Below the pieces are notes generated by a model. That model had not been told where the DNA came from and searched no databases. It worked only from the letters and a program-made list of their open reading frames with translations. A stretch of DNA of 64,000 bases from Symbiodinium natans (taxonomy: Eukaryota; Sar; Dinophyceae; Suessiales; Symbiodiniaceae), in NCBI GenBank assembly GCA_905221605.1, contig CAJNDS010002326.1, positions 64,001 to 128,000 of the forward strand, in the 5' to 3' direction. This document shows positions 31,776 through 45,132 of the stretch, one piece after another (the first letter of the stretch is position 1; each line of letters opens with the position of its first letter). Both the position numbers and the translations under genes were made by a program.

Positions 31776-32414
31776 TCAGAACACGCTTTGACCCATGTTT
31801 TGGGAGGATATTCTGGAGGTCAGCCTGCCAGTGCGCACGAGCCCGCTCATCCTGCCAAGGAGGTGTCATTGAATGACCCAGTAACTAGGCAGCCAAAAGT
31901 GTCGAAACACCATGGCTGGAGACTGCAACAGCTGGCGCACCCTTCGTAAAGCCCGGCTCCATTGGGAAGAGTGGCATGGAGATCCTCGGGGCCACTTCGA
32001 GAAACCAGGAAAACCATGCAAAAGCTTCAAAAGACAGGATATCGCCTGCCAAACCAAAGCAGCCGAGCCCTGTCAAGGACTGAAGTGGCCATGCTCAAGC
32101 ATCACGGAGCCATTTGTGCAGGTATGCCTGCTGCCGGGTGCTCACCCACGATGGGGGTTCCAAGGCCTGAACGAACCCAGAACCCGAGTAGAATCACGCT
32201 GCTAGCCGATACCATCCCTTTAACCATCCGTTCTGCGATTCGTTGCCATGCCGACCTAGGGCTCAAACATCGCTGGGGCCCGACTCTCGCATAATCGGCC
32301 GGAAGCAGCGGTGGTATGTCTTTACACGGTACCTGCCCCATGCCGCAGCATCATGCCGCAAGTTCTCATAGGAAACAGAACATGCAATGATGACACGTCG
32401 TGACACGCTATGCG

Positions 32415-35400
32415 GCGCGGCACCATCGAAGCCACAGCGGAATGAAGGCCAGCACCCAGATGCTGCCCGCGACAAAGCCCAACATCTGGAGGTTGTGCTC
32501 CAATTGTGTGGGGTCCACGTTGAACTGCTGTGGCCAGATCTGAGTCGGGACTTACTCAGACTTACTCAGACGTACTCTGAATCTGGACATCGTGATACCG
32601 TATTCCACAGTACTCCGTCACTGCGCAGGGGCTCCGGCACTCCCCTCCACCGTCACAGCTGCATGACCTTTACATGCTTTGTCCCTTCAATGTACTGTGC
32701 GTCTCATCTGTCGGAACGAGTGTTTCGAGCTACGAGTGTTTCGAGCGCCGCTGGGCTATGCTGGGCTCCAAGACCCGTGGCTTCAACAGTCGTCTCCAGG
32801 CCCACGAACTCGCTGGAGATCATCGCAGCAAACGCGTGCGCAAAAGGCGACACGTCGTTCAGCCACCTGCTCTCGCCGTCACTGGCAACTAGCTCCGCCC
32901 AATTTGGGATGAGGCTTCACAACTCATGCGTTCCCTCTCTGTTTTCTACTTCAAATCTCTTCCATTTGCGAAGATGCTGTGGTCGGGCATACGGTTGCGG
33001 TCTCAGTCGCCTTTGCTTGGCATCTTTCCTGCCTTCGTTCCTGTCTGTGGCTCCATGTCTCCTGTTTGTTTAGCCTCTGCAGCTTCAAATCTGCGTTTGC
33101 CACATGAACGAAACTCTGCCCAAAAACTTTTTCGGGAGGCAGTCCCGGCAGCTTCACCCGTTCAGCCACACCTACGACGAACATGCCATCGATTGCCTTC
33201 AAGCTCCCTTCATGAATGACGCAAGAACTGGTTCTCACGACGGGCAGGGACGGGTTCAGCTCAGACATCGGAGCGGCCATAGGAAGCCATATGGACCCAT
33301 GGAGTGAAGTTCAGCAAACGTAAGAGCGTAGGCGCGGGTGTATTGCAAAAATACCCCTGGTTACAACCGAGGCAATAGGGAAACTCAATCAAAGGACACA
33401 GGCAGACTCAGCAGAAAGATGGGTCAAGAACCGTCAAACGTCAAACCCGAGACAGTCAAAACAGTCAAGGAATAGAAAGAGCCAGCTTCAAAACAAGACA
33501 AACGCCAGCGCACAGAAACGACCTCGATGGAATGCGGGACCCCACCCCCATTCTCGAACAAAGAGCCTGCAAGAATGATTTATCGAAACTGGTACCTGCC
33601 AAGAAGGCCTCTGGCTGGGGGCAAACTCGCACTACATTTTCCACTACCTGTATGTCTTGTTTATCTCACCAGCCTTGACTTTAAAGCTTCGAGCTCGGTG
33701 GTGGAAGACGTACCGACATTTTGCATGTGCGTTTCAACCAACTCTCCTAGCTGGAGGCCTACTTGGAAGGTGAAAAAAGCCTGAGCTGAGAATGCAGAGG
33801 GTTGCAGCTGCAACCATGCGTCCCTCGAGGCTAGCGGCTAACTTACCATGGGCACAGGCTGTACATGCTACCTTCACCCACTCTGAAAGGAGATCTCGAC
33901 GAAAACATCATTCTCATGAGTATTGAGCCGAATATTGTTAGTTTCGCGTGGAAGCGCTGTCATGAAGGAATCAAGCTAGTCTGAGTGCTTGTGCGCGAAT
34001 CTAGCAGCATCAATGTACAAGCTCCCAGACAAATTTCAGCACCCTCGGAATCCATGCCGGATCCGGATGGGCAATGCAGCCTCAACGGTCCTTCCTTCAT
34101 GTGCCTCTTCAACTTAGCGATTCTCCGTCCGCTGATCCCCGATGCTCTACGCAGGAAACTGGGAAATGATGTTAGCCTCGTAGAGTTCGTTTAGAGGCTT
34201 TTTAGTTGCTTCGTGGGGTGATGCTGATTGGGCTTAGGAGCTCTATATCAAATTGGAAGAGGCCAAGCAGCAACCGGGAGGGATTGCACTACCGATATTG
34301 CCTGAAAGTCCAGGGAATCGCATCCCGCCGCTGGAGGAAGCCTGCATACATCTGCAGCACCTGTGCGACAGCCAACCAAAACAAGCAAAACAGGGCCCTC
34401 GTTTTTGTGTGCGCTCTCGTGTTGCTGAGGCGGTTGCTGTCAGAAAAATTGCGGCCAGCGAGATGCCATTGGCGAATGAGCTCGTGAGCGAGAGGCACAG
34501 CAGACCTGGCTCGGGACAGCTCTGCCACTGTTAGGTTCTAGATGTCAGGCGTGTGAAGATAAGATTGTTGTGGATTCTTTCGATTCTTGTTCACATCAGC
34601 CCTTAACCTTCAACTTCCAAAGGGGCCCTCGTGCTGACCAGGGCCCAAACTCACTCCGCTTGCAGCAGCGGTGGTGCCAGCCGTGCACAAGTAGAAGGTC
34701 ACGATCTTTGAGATGCTGCCCTTCAGCATTCTCCCGCTATTGAAGGTTTTAGGGTATATGGCTTCTGCTGGCCTGCGATAGGGTTTAGCGCTTTTTTAAG
34801 CTTAGCATGAGCAAGCAGCCTATGAGTCTACTAGGTTACTAGGTCACCCATCCTGAAAGCCGATGAGATAGTACACGATGCCAGCCTGGATCCGACTTGT
34901 CACGAGAACAAAGACCAAAAGACCAACATCTGAAGCTGCGCTTGCTGGACTTTTGAGGCTGCCGCATACATGGCAGGCACAAGAAGGCAGTACCTGCAGC
35001 AATGCTGTGGCCGCCTTCGACGCACTATGTCGCTGTCACTAGATCTAATTCTTACTTCATGACGATTTCGGCTGCCGCAAGGGTAAGGGCTCTGCCACCA
35101 CAGGTACGCCGATCCTTTCGCAAGGAAGTACGACAGCACCTTGGAAGGGGACTTCAGCGCAAAGGCTCAGTCGACACCACCGAGGCCCCAGACATTGTAC
35201 AGCTTCGAGGCTCTCTCACGATCAAGTCGATCCCGGTCAACATACCACAAAGTGCAGGCCTGCATGGGCAGAACAGAAATTCAAAACAGCCGCTCTAACG
35301 AGTCGTACCTAGCGGACAAGTACCTAACGTGCCTGCAACCCAAAGAAGCTGAAGAAGAGCTGCGTGAAGAAAATGGAGCCAAATCGGTTCTGGACTCCGG

Positions 35401-38090
35401 CAATGCCTTCAAGCCACTGACTAGTCACGAAGGTTCTGCCCAATCGTTTGTGCAGCTGCTTGCAGGTGTCTCAACGGACTGCGCTGTGACGTGCTGAGTT
35501 GAGGCATGCTGCCCATGTCCAGGTTTCTGAAGGTGAAGCCAACCTCGCAGCAAAAATCTTGTATGGAGGCTCAGATTGGCCTACTTGGTACAAACTCATC
35601 CCCTCAGGCCGCTGCCAGGAATGCGATGCTCAGGACGACAATAGCGGCTACAAGGCCCGCATAATTGCCACGGGTGGCCTTCGCCATGTGCAGCTGTGTG
35701 TACTTCCAGGGCCATATGCCAGCAAACAGCTGCCTCGCGAAGGCTACGCTGGTACAGGAGGAAGACCTCCCGAACATGATCGAGAAACAGCCGCTCTTTG
35801 TAACGATTGCTTGCAACAAGGCAAAATCTGCGGATGCAGCTAACTAAAGCAGTTTCGAGACAACGCTGACGAGGCCATACATATGCATCCACGGTCATCT
35901 ACGAGAAGGCCACCAAAGGCCACGAAGGGCCACGCTAATGCCACGCCTGCAATGCCAGGCTCGCCTGGGCAGCGCCAGCCGTGGCGCGGGAGGCAATCGC
36001 CTCAGAGTTCAGAGGTCTGCTTCAAAAGCCGGGAGCTCCGCCGGCACCCAGGGTCGTCGCTGACCGCCGGCTGAGCTTGCGACCAGAGCATCGGAGAGGT
36101 CGTCGTCAAAGCCGACAAAGCAGCTGCGTCTTTGGGCAAGCGACTGCCTCATCTTACAGGTTGTTGGCTGATGCTACGATGTCATTCGGCCAGTACCTTG
36201 ACACAAATCAACCATTTGTTTGAGGCCCGTGCTTGCTGACAACCTTCTTGATTTCTGCCACAAGCACAGGGTCCACGTTCCAAGCGCCTTCATTTTGGCC
36301 CGGACCAGGCCTGCGTCCGGGGCCAGGAGGCTTCCAGATTTCAGGGGGCAAGAAGATCAAGAGAAAAGCACATGGACAATGGGAACCTCTCGTTGGGTAT
36401 CAACCTGTCTGGGCTCCAGTCCTCCTGCTCCTCCTGCCAAACGTCAGCACAGTGTCGCCAGGCATTCTGAGGGGAGCTTCAGCACTGTCTCCTTATGTAG
36501 CCACGGGTCTGTGGTCTTGGTCAGCTGGTCTCCGTACTGCCCCAAGTCGAGCCTCAAAAAGCAAACAAATACACTTAAAGCCAAACACTCCGAACCAAGG
36601 CCTCCTGGAAAAGAACTGGGGGAGGGGCCTAGCATTGAAGAGTTGGAGGAGCTCTGCCCGCGGCTGATGCATGCTGCAGATGAGCAGACGCCCTCCCTGC
36701 AAAACGCGAGGATTCACCAAAAAGGGACATTGGAGCCAAATGGGAGACGTCGGAGAGATCCTTCTTTGGATCACCCTGGCCTCGGCGAGTTGGGCCATGA
36801 CCCGCCCAAGCATCAAGGCGCAGCTGGCGTCAAGTCCAGTTGTGGGCTCCTTAGCTCTTCAGAGGATGGTTTTGGCGGTAGCAAAGCATGGCCACACTCG
36901 AGGCAGGCCAGTCCCAGTTGCATCCAGCACCATGATCGGAGGCGATACTACCAACTCCACACCTGTTATTTCTGTTCAAAGTAACTCGAAAGATGTCTCT
37001 TCAAGGAGGTCCAAGCGCCACTCAGGCCTATAGCCACACGCCGGCGTTCTCCTCCGGAGATGCCTCGTCTGTGGCTGTCCCCGATCCGGGAGTTGGCCAC
37101 TTCCTGGCAAGACGCCATTTTCTGGCGAAGCAAATGCAGAGCATGTGAGACGACGGGCGACGGGCCTCCAGCTTGAGCATTTTCAGGGCCCAAGAGACTC
37201 GCCCAGCTCTTTTCGCAGCCTACAGTACGCGAAGCCAGTGCGAAGTGAAGCCAATTGTTCACAAGACTTCTACTTGGGGAGTGGGCACTAAGCGACCGCA
37301 ACCGCAGCGCCGCAGAGAACTCCAGGGCCTCCAAGTAGGCTGAGTGGGCACTTTATTTAGACATGAGGGATCATCAGGGCATTAGGGGGTGAGCAACGAC
37401 AAGCAGGGCGAGCCTCTCGAACGGTGAGCGTGGCCCCGAGGATCTCATCCTGCTCCGACCACGCATGGTCCGAAGGTCTTGTCATGCTTTTCATCCAACC
37501 TGGTAGACGAAGGAGACATGGCGGCGTCGGCTTCTTGCCGACATCTCCTCAAGCATGCGCAAGTTCCGAGGCGAACCACACAAGCATGCTTCAGATTCAC
37601 TTTGAGTGAGTCAATATCTGTCCTTGCCATTGATGCGGACCTGTGCAGTGTCCCCTGGCTGCATCCTACCAGCCAGCGCCTGCGAAATCGCGGATGAATC
37701 GACGCCGAATGGGGCAGTCTTTGCGAGCAACCTTCAACAAACATCTGCGCAGCCGACCTCGAGGAGTGTTGTCTTCCCACTTCCGGAAGGCCCCAGAAGG
37801 GCTACCAGCGCACCCCGGCCCGAGGAGAGGGACTGCCAAGGCTTTCTTCTAAAAAAGGGGACACTCTTCTTGAAAGACCTGTACAAGGAGCTCCGTGGAG
37901 CAGCTACTGGCCTCCACTGAGCCAGACACATCCTTCAGGACCTGCCAGACGCATCTTGCAGAATCCGAGGACTAGAAGGGGAGCCGAGGGTACCGGTTGT
38001 GCAGGGTGTACAATGGTGCGCACCTGCTTGTCCTTGCGGGCGCAGTTCACGCCCTGCCAGCTGAACACAAGCGTCGCACCTGCACGATGC
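32415..38090 (-). CDS. ABCG-type transporter unit A (NBD + TMD), multi-exon
   Basis: Exons fixed by motifs: ATLVFSWQGVNC (about 38085-38040), VLKDVSGSVEA (37940-37905), Walker A GALVALLGPSGSGKTTLLEV (37817-37757), ALAGRMQPGDTAQVRINGKD (37685-37620), VSFVYQ (to 37500) joined by a 50-bp GT-AG intron (37499-37450) to DEILGATLTVREA, ALEFSAALRL (37330-37300) and signature GISGGERRRVAIG (about 37060-37025). Walker B MVLD ends at 36922 and a 72-bp GC-AG intron (36921-36850) joins it to EPTTGLDASCALMLG. The H-loop is LLICSMHQPRAELLQLF (36685-36630). Membrane-domain exons include DRERASKLYN (about 35240-35200), SRIQAGIVYYLIGFQ (about 34905-34860), AGFLQRRDAIPW (about 34335-34300), LNELYEANIISQF (34195-34155) and a last helix LGFVAGSIWVLAFIPLWL (about 32480-32425). 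All nucleotide-binding motifs are intact after splicing. Exports hydrophobic substrates by family. Confidence 0.8.
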
Positions 38091-39216
38091 ACGATCATTC
38101 TCAGTCACTAGCCACAAGTCAAGACCAGCCAACACGAGCCCGACAGTCCAGGCCTGGCGGTGTGCTGCCGAAGCCTGCACAGGTTCAATGGAGAAATCAA
38201 GATCAGTCGTTGAAAGGCTTTGTTATCACCGTTATCCAAAGAATGGCTCGCTCTCTTCCTCGCTGTTCAACTACTTTGGGGCGTTCTGAAGAAGAGCGAG
38301 GAAGCGAGCCCCATAAGCAGGTAGAAGGAAACCACGACGAATACGCACAGATAAGATTTGATTGTATGGGGTTGGTTTGTGAGACTTTCTTTCCTGCTCA
38401 TGCCATGTACGAAAACCAATCCACAGGTTGTCAAGCAGGTCGTCTTGTCTTGCTTGAAAGTAGCACAACTGCGCGTGTGACTACTGGTTATCTTGGTTCA
38501 TGCGTGCCTGATCGTGGCTCGTGGCTCGTAAGGTTTTCACATCAACCATTTGTCAACTTGAAGATTCGTACTACCACTTTTTTTCAAAAAAGGGCCGAAT
38601 TCCATGTTTCTTCCTCCACAGACTGGAAATTAACCCTCCAGGCAGAGACTACAGGAGGCAGAGCCTAACACCATGGGAAGAAGATTTCAACTCTGGCCAT
38701 GGAGAATACATGGCCATTTAGGAAACAGACGCCAAACTCATACACGCCTGCTGCAGGCGATAGCTAGCGAAGTCAGAGTCCTGATCCCGACATAGCTGAT
38801 GGTTGTGGCACATCATCGACTCGATCACAACTGGGCAGAGGAGGAAGACACAAAATAAGGCGGATGACATCGCAACCTGACTTGACTCTGAGCGGCGAAG
38901 GCAATCGTGACGTTCATCGTGTAAGCTAGGACGCTCAAAGAGCATGGCACTCAAACGGCAAGGATGTGCGACGCAATCATTGACACGACAAATCATGCTG
39001 TATAGGCTGCGACTCATCGAAGCGCGTACAATTGCTTGTGGCATCGTGTGCCATTGGTAACTTGTCTTTGCTTGTTGCGCTAAAGCAGCGTCCATTGTGG
39101 GAACTATCCACAATAGGAAAGGGAGGAAGCAAAGTGATGAGGCAGGGTGGGGTGTGGGACTGGTGTGTGATGTGTGCAAGTGGTTCCACACCAGTTAGTT
39201 TTTTGAGGACTCAAAC

Positions 39217-39259
<43 letters not shown>

Positions 39260-39500
39260 CAGAGCCACACTGAAGCGAAGTGATACTCTTGAGGTGCTCA
39301 GCGTCTCTTTGCCTTGATTCCTGTTCGAGCTGTGGCTGGATTTAAGCAGCGACGAACCACTCGAGAACAGGGAAAAAGTAACAAGGGGTGCCGGGGACCA
39401 TCACGTCCAACATGCTCGTAGCTCGTTTCCTGCATGGACCTGTGGGACCTGGCTGCGCTATCTCTTGAGCTCCTCCGGTCTCCAACTTCCATCTCCTATT
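38091..39500. other. Region upstream of ABCG unit A
   Basis: The N-terminus and promoter of ABCG unit A should lie just above 38090. No gene is recognised in the rest, apart from an AG microsatellite at 39219-39258. Confidence 0.3.
39219..39258. repeat. (AG)n microsatellite
   Basis: 20 uninterrupted AG units. Confidence 0.95.
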
Positions 39501-39519
39501 CAAGGCTTTCGGCCTGCCT

Positions 39520-42255
39520 GTGCAAATTATCTTTCCCCTGAGGACCGTGGATGTTGAAGCTCTCCGCCTTTTGTGGGCAAAGCCTAGGCGGTTTCTTCGT
39601 CAATTGTTATGCTGCCTTGCTCCGCACCAGGTTCGCCTCAGTGCCTCTGTCCAGTGCCTCTGTGAGTGCTCAACTTGGGCTCTACCGCTTCATCCACGCC
39701 TCCGAGCCCGGAGGCATTAAGCATCTGCTTCCCCAGCTTCACGACGGAAGCCGGATCTGATGTCACCACGGCACCACGCAGAAATATCGGCTGCTACAGT
39801 CTGATCAAGGTTCCGCAATGCGAACTGTCTGGTAGCCATGCCTTCTCATGCTAGCACCCGCATTGAGCACTACTTCAGGACGGTTTCCTATCCGAACCAG
39901 GGAATTGCAAGGCTTGAACGAATTTATACAAGTAACGTCGGATGGAACTTCGTGCAGCCGTGCGGAAGCAAAATGCAAGAGAGGGGTCGAGATGCTGTGG
40001 TCGAGATGTTGCAGAGACAGACTCCGGAATGTCTTTCCCATGGAATGGATCCTTAAAGTTGCGGACCACATCAGGGCCCGGTTTCCGAACATGAAGGGAT
40101 AAAATAAGCAAAAACAAATACCTGGTTGGGCCTCCGAGGGCTGCCTGTGCTGCAGCGATGGCAGGCAAAGGTGCGCCCGGCATGTCCAGCAAGGCCCCGT
40201 TCGCCAACCTGCACGGCCACAGGTGAGGGGCGGTGCTCTACCCTGAACAATAAACCCTAAACCCTAAACCCTAAACCCTAAACCCTAAACCCTAAACCCT
40301 AAACCCTAAACCCTAAACCCTAAACCCTAAACCCTAAACCCTAACCCTAAACCCTAAACCCTAAACCCTAAACCCTAAACCTGGAAAGCCATGGGTCTGC
40401 GGAGACCTGGAAAGCCCTGTGATGTGCCTCTTCGTCCGCAGGCAGTCCAGGACCACACAGATCAGAACGAACCTCAACTCTTCCGACGATGCGCACGGGC
40501 TTCTACCGCATGCAAAAATGTCATCTGTAAGTGCTCGACAATGAAAGCACCACGAGGAGGGCTAGGGCCAGTATGGCCACTGTTGTCCATTGCCCGAAGA
40601 GGTCAATCGATGTTCGGGCAAGGACAACCTGAACATATTGGAACGGACGATGACTGTCTCGGCCACTGGTGGGCAGCGTGAGACTGTTGGATTAACCAAC
40701 AGCCGAAGGGATCTATTGAACTGCCTAGTTTCATCTTGCATAAACTTAACTTGAACGTCATCATATTAGGTTCGGAGATTCGGCAGATCAAACGCACAAG
40801 TGCAAACGACACACGCGCTGCCTCATCTGTAGAGTTGTCTGGGACACACATGCCCGTCTGGCAGTCAAAGGAAAATGGTGTTGGCAGGTCCTTGCTCGAC
40901 TTTTGGTTGCAAGCACAGCCGCAACAAGCCCCGTAGGTTGTGGCCAACTTGCCAATCTCAGGCGGTTGCATCCAGAGTGGTACGACACATCCCCGTGGCA
41001 TTCAACCCATCCTGTCAGGCAGCCACCGGCATGCCGAATCATGTTGAAGCCTTCCCTGCCAAACTCCGCCTCACAACCCATCACCACACCGTTGCGGATG
41101 CCATCCACGAGGATCCTCGCCGACGAGTTGCCCATGGATTCTTTATGACTGTGCGTTGTGGGCATGATCTGTATTTAATGAACTGCTAGCCTGACTGCCA
41201 AGTGGACATTGAGTTCTAGGTTTCGCATGCTCCACCAAGCAAAGCCAGAGTCGGTCGAGTATTCTAGCACGCAGGTTGGAACGAAAGTCCTTGTAATGGA
41301 GGATAACCAAGAATCGTCCGGATACGTACACCTGCAACAGCAGACGAGGCAGCTGAGTGGAAACCACATTGGCGTCAACCGGAAGAATGCTCATGATGAT
41401 GTGCGTCGTAGCCATCTGCTGACAACTTTCTTGAACGCTCTAGTTTCAATGCACCAGTGATATGAGGCTGCTGCTCGCAGAACTCGCAGCGTGCACAGGG
41501 GCTGGGCACATTCTTGTCAGTGCAGGCCTTGCTGCTTCTTGCTTCATGCGACACATCTGAAGCAGTCTGAAGCAATCTGAAGCTCGTAGAACTATCTCTC
41601 TTCATCTTCCTCATCTTGAGCTCCACACCCCGCTCTGCTCACCGGTAAGCCCATCAATCTCGTCGTACAGGGAGCGGCACTCTGTGCACCCGCACCTCCA
41701 GGATATCATCTCACCCTTCTTCAGCCCGGCATCACTCGAATGCGCCCCAACATCCCAACATCTCAGGCAGCAGCTGCATGAGGATGGGCTGGCGGTGGCT
41801 GCACATGGTGTTGATGATGTCCTGGGCAGCTGCTCGCTTCTCTCAAGTCCTTTCAGGAACCTGCGGCCAAGATGCCAAGCGCGCGATGCCCTCCGAAGGG
41901 AAATACTGCGCAAAGAACTGCGGGCTGGCCCAGCCACCAGACCTGGCAAGTTTGTGTTCTTTTGGGCGTCCAACTCCATTGAGGGGTCCCGCTGCTCTCA
42001 TTTGAGTTCAAGACCAGAACAAGCGATATAGTGAAGAGCGCTCGAACTCTTCGGAGAAGCTGCATGAGAACTGCCTGTGGCACAGACTCTGAGCACAGGC
42101 CAATCGAAGAAAAAAAGAACCGAGGCCGCTGCTTGTCATGGAAATTGTCCAGCACCATGGACCTGCTGGCAACATTCACAGACTGGTGCAGCAGAGAATC
42201 TAACTGGTTTGAACGGGCGGCTTCAAGCATAACTTTTGATGCCTGCCTCAAACAC
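39520..42255 (-). other. Candidate exons of one or more unidentified minus-strand genes
   Basis: Several minus-strand segments look coding but match no family I recognise: QASKVMLEAARSNQLDSLLH near 42245-42180; QDIINTMCSHRQPILMQLL near 41820-41765; WRCGCTECRSLYDEIDGL near 41690-41640; a Cys-rich segment YGACCGCACNQ near 40940-40900; a hydrophobic helix TVAILALALLVVLSLSSTY near 40590-40535 (membrane span); LANGALLDMPGAPLPAI followed by a GT donor near 40215-40110; and VVKLGKQMLNASGLGGVDEAV near 39750-39690. The Cys-rich part and the helix suggest a membrane protein. A telomere array lies between two of these segments. Exon connections are not established. Confidence 0.3.
40252..40382. repeat. 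Interstitial telomere array (AAACCCT)n
   Basis: About 18 nearly perfect 7-bp units of the plant/alga-type telomere repeat, C-rich on the plus strand, with one 6-bp variant (CTAACCCT near 40341). Much less diverged than the other telomere-like blocks in the window. Confidence 0.97.
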
Positions 42256-43468
42256 CGGCCATCCTCTCCACAACCTTCGTCGGTTGCCTATACACAGGCA
42301 TGGTGGCATGCTCATGTTCCTGCAAGATCTAGCTAAATACAAAGGCAAGACATGCTCACCATAGCCGTATGTCTATATAAGGACCTGACGCAATTCACGC
42401 ATTGAAAACCGCCCATTCCCGCAGGGCACGGGCACTGCCTCAGTAAGTCTTTTGTTGTTTTCTCACCCCCTCGTACCTCTCTTGCTTTCTCGCTTGCTGC
42501 TGGCATGAGGGCCGGGTCAACTTGCTCACACGTACCCACGTGTTCCAGTTGCGTCCTCCCGAGGCCTGGCCCACCTCGCGGGTTCTCTCAGATATTCCTT
42601 TCTTGCATCTTCTCCGCAGCTCTAGCTCCAGAAGAAGGGGCCATGTTTAACAGCTGCAAGGAACCCAAAGTGCTGTCCAGAGGGCTCCGAGTGCTGTCCC
42701 CCGGAATTCAAAGAGCTGGGGGACCCTCTCAGATGATGGCTGCTGTCCAAGGTGTCCAAGGCGGTCGTGGCTTGACAGCGCTTTTGCCGAGCAAATGATG
42801 CTCATTCTCGCAACCGTCGATTCCTCTTTATTGCTACTCTTTAAGTTCCGTGTGGCATCTTTGCCAGCCACCTGCGGTCGCAAGCTTCAACAAGCAGGAG
42901 TTTGTTCTTGACTCGCATGCTTTCTTCTGTGCTAGATCTCCCGGCTGCCGGATCTCTTCCGTTTTCGTGCGATATCTCGTCTGTCACTGTCCGCCATGCT
43001 TTGGACTTTGCGCTGGAGCTCTCTTTTTGGTTATTGTGAAAGGGTATCCGGCTCGAACGTGCACCTCGTGACCCAACTGCCTGCACTCGTTGTGATTTGT
43101 GCGTGCGTCACTCAGGGTATTGCGGTTCTGACTTGAAGGAGTCAGGGTTTGGGTCAGGGTTTCAGTTTCTGTGCTTAGAGGGACTGCAAGCAGGGCTTTG
43201 GCTTGGCTAAACTGTGTGACGCACGTGCGAGCGAAGCTCTTTCAGCTCCCAACTCACAGGACCCTCAATCACCCCTCATTATAGTTCCTTGTCTTGTCCT
43301 CTTCGGCTCATGCATTAAATTATGCCCAGCGCTATCCCCTTCAAACCCCAATGTTCCCCCCCCAATTTGGATCGTTTGCCCGGCGAGGCGTCCATAACTC
43401 TCCCACTGCGGAAAGGCGCCAAGCCTCATGCACAACCTGGTAGATGATCTTCTCACTGGCGAGGTGGA

Positions 43469-43490
43469 CTCTCTCTCTCTCTCTCTCTCT
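43469..43490. repeat. (CT)n microsatellite
   Basis: Eleven uninterrupted CT units. Confidence 0.9.
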
Positions 43491-45068
43491 AACTGTATCT
43501 CTTTCTGCGCCGGGACAGATGAACCATGTCACAGACTTGCTTGGGAGCCAGCTCGCACTCGCATTTCAGGAGCTCAGCAGTGTCGTCTCCCGGTGGCAAA
43601 GGGCACCAGAAGGAGCCCGATCCTTGGGCGAAGACAAGCACAGGGGGCAATCTTCCGAAATGAGCACCTGAGCCTCCCGACCAAGGTTGCCCTTGTACTC
43701 ACAGCTATCCGTAGCGCAGTATTGCAGGCCGTTGTCGGACCAGCGCCAGTCCTTCTTGCTTTGATATGCTTCGGCTTTATGAGGGCCGAGCCCCAACCAC
43801 ACTTGACGCCCTAGACTTGCAGCTGAAGGTCGCTGCCGGAGGTGGGTGAATGTATCTCAGTACCTCGGTCATGCCCTCTGTGCCCTCTGTGCCCTCTGGA
43901 GTCTGCCATTTGTGGAAGCCCAGGATGATAAGACCGTGGGCGTGGCCATGCGGTGCGGCGCGCACTGAACCAGGTACAGTTCCAGCCTGACTGAGCGCGC
44001 CTTTTCATCACTTGCACGGTCTAAGTCTAAGTGAGAGAAAACAAGGCCGAAATTCCCATGAGCTTCCAGAATGCAGTCGAAGATCTCCACATGTGCCATC
44101 CTCCCAACAAAATGTCTACAAAACGCTATGCCCTCTACGGTTCCCCAGAGAACACACTTGGTCCTTGCTCAAGCGCACTCTGGAATCCGAAAAGAGCGGG
44201 TCAGAGGCGTTGAGAATGATCAGCTGTGTGGTATTGTTGTAAGCCGAGGCAAACCTTTCACGCGACATGGAGGCGACTCCAAGCCGCGGTGGGAACGTAC
44301 GACGTCATGCGGTCACACATACTGACCGCCTGCCTTAGGCTCAGATGGGCAAAAGCTACCCATGCTAGTTTGCCGGAACCTGAGCTCACATGGTCACATG
44401 GGGGCTCTGATTTCAACCTCCGGACATCTCTCAAGCACAAGACCAGAGAGGCCACAGGATGCGCAAAGCTCCCGACAACTTCGGTAAGTCATTCCGACAG
44501 CATGGCACATGAAAAGAGGGGCGACCAGTGTTCTACACAGAATTGGGATGCTGCGTTGGCTAGTTGCACTGTTTGCAGGATGGCTCTGCCCGAAAGGAAC
44601 CAGCAGATGTCTTGCGCTTCTGGCAGCCGGTTGGTGCGATGTATTGCTCGGAAGTCTCACGTGGCTTGCACTTGGTCCGAGGGTGCATGAGGCATGCTTC
44701 GGTATGCAATGTTTCGAGTACGAGAAGGAAACTCATGTTCGCCAGAGCATGACCGGTTGAAGCACAACTATAAGGACAGGAATCCCATGCATTGAGCCGT
44801 CAATAATGCATCTGGGGAAAGGCTGCAGTGCCGTTTCAACAACACACGCATGCTACCAGCAGCTGTTTTCAAGGCAAGAAATGTCCAGCATCAGCGCCGC
44901 TCCTGCAAAACGAAGCTGCACATCGCCAGATCACAAATCATATGAACACCTGACACTGCCACTGTAAGACGCTGCTCCCTCCTCCACATAAACCATCTGG
45001 AAGCAACCCGGTCGCTCCAGGAAGGCCGGCGAACAGGCACCTTTGGTTTGTAGTTGGCTGATTTCTTG

Positions 45069-45132
45069 GCTTGAGGGTTGAGGGTCGAGGGTCGAGGGTC
45101 GAGGGTCGAGGGTTGAGGGTTGAGGGTTTAGG
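45069..45132. repeat. GAGGGTT/GAGGGTC heptamer array
   Basis: About nine 7-bp units (TTGAGGG, TCGAGGG, ending TTTAGGG), a transition-diverged relative of the TTTAGGG telomere repeat, G-rich on the plus strand. Confidence 0.85.

Noticed and set aside
36905-36945. ABCG unit A as a pseudogene with LDA in place of LDE in Walker B
   Set aside because: A GC-AG intron places EPTTGLD directly after LD, so the motif is intact.
43680-43800. C-type lectin domain exon
   Set aside because: Only a WLGLG...WRWSDNG resemblance over one short stretch; no other conserved Cys or exons were found.
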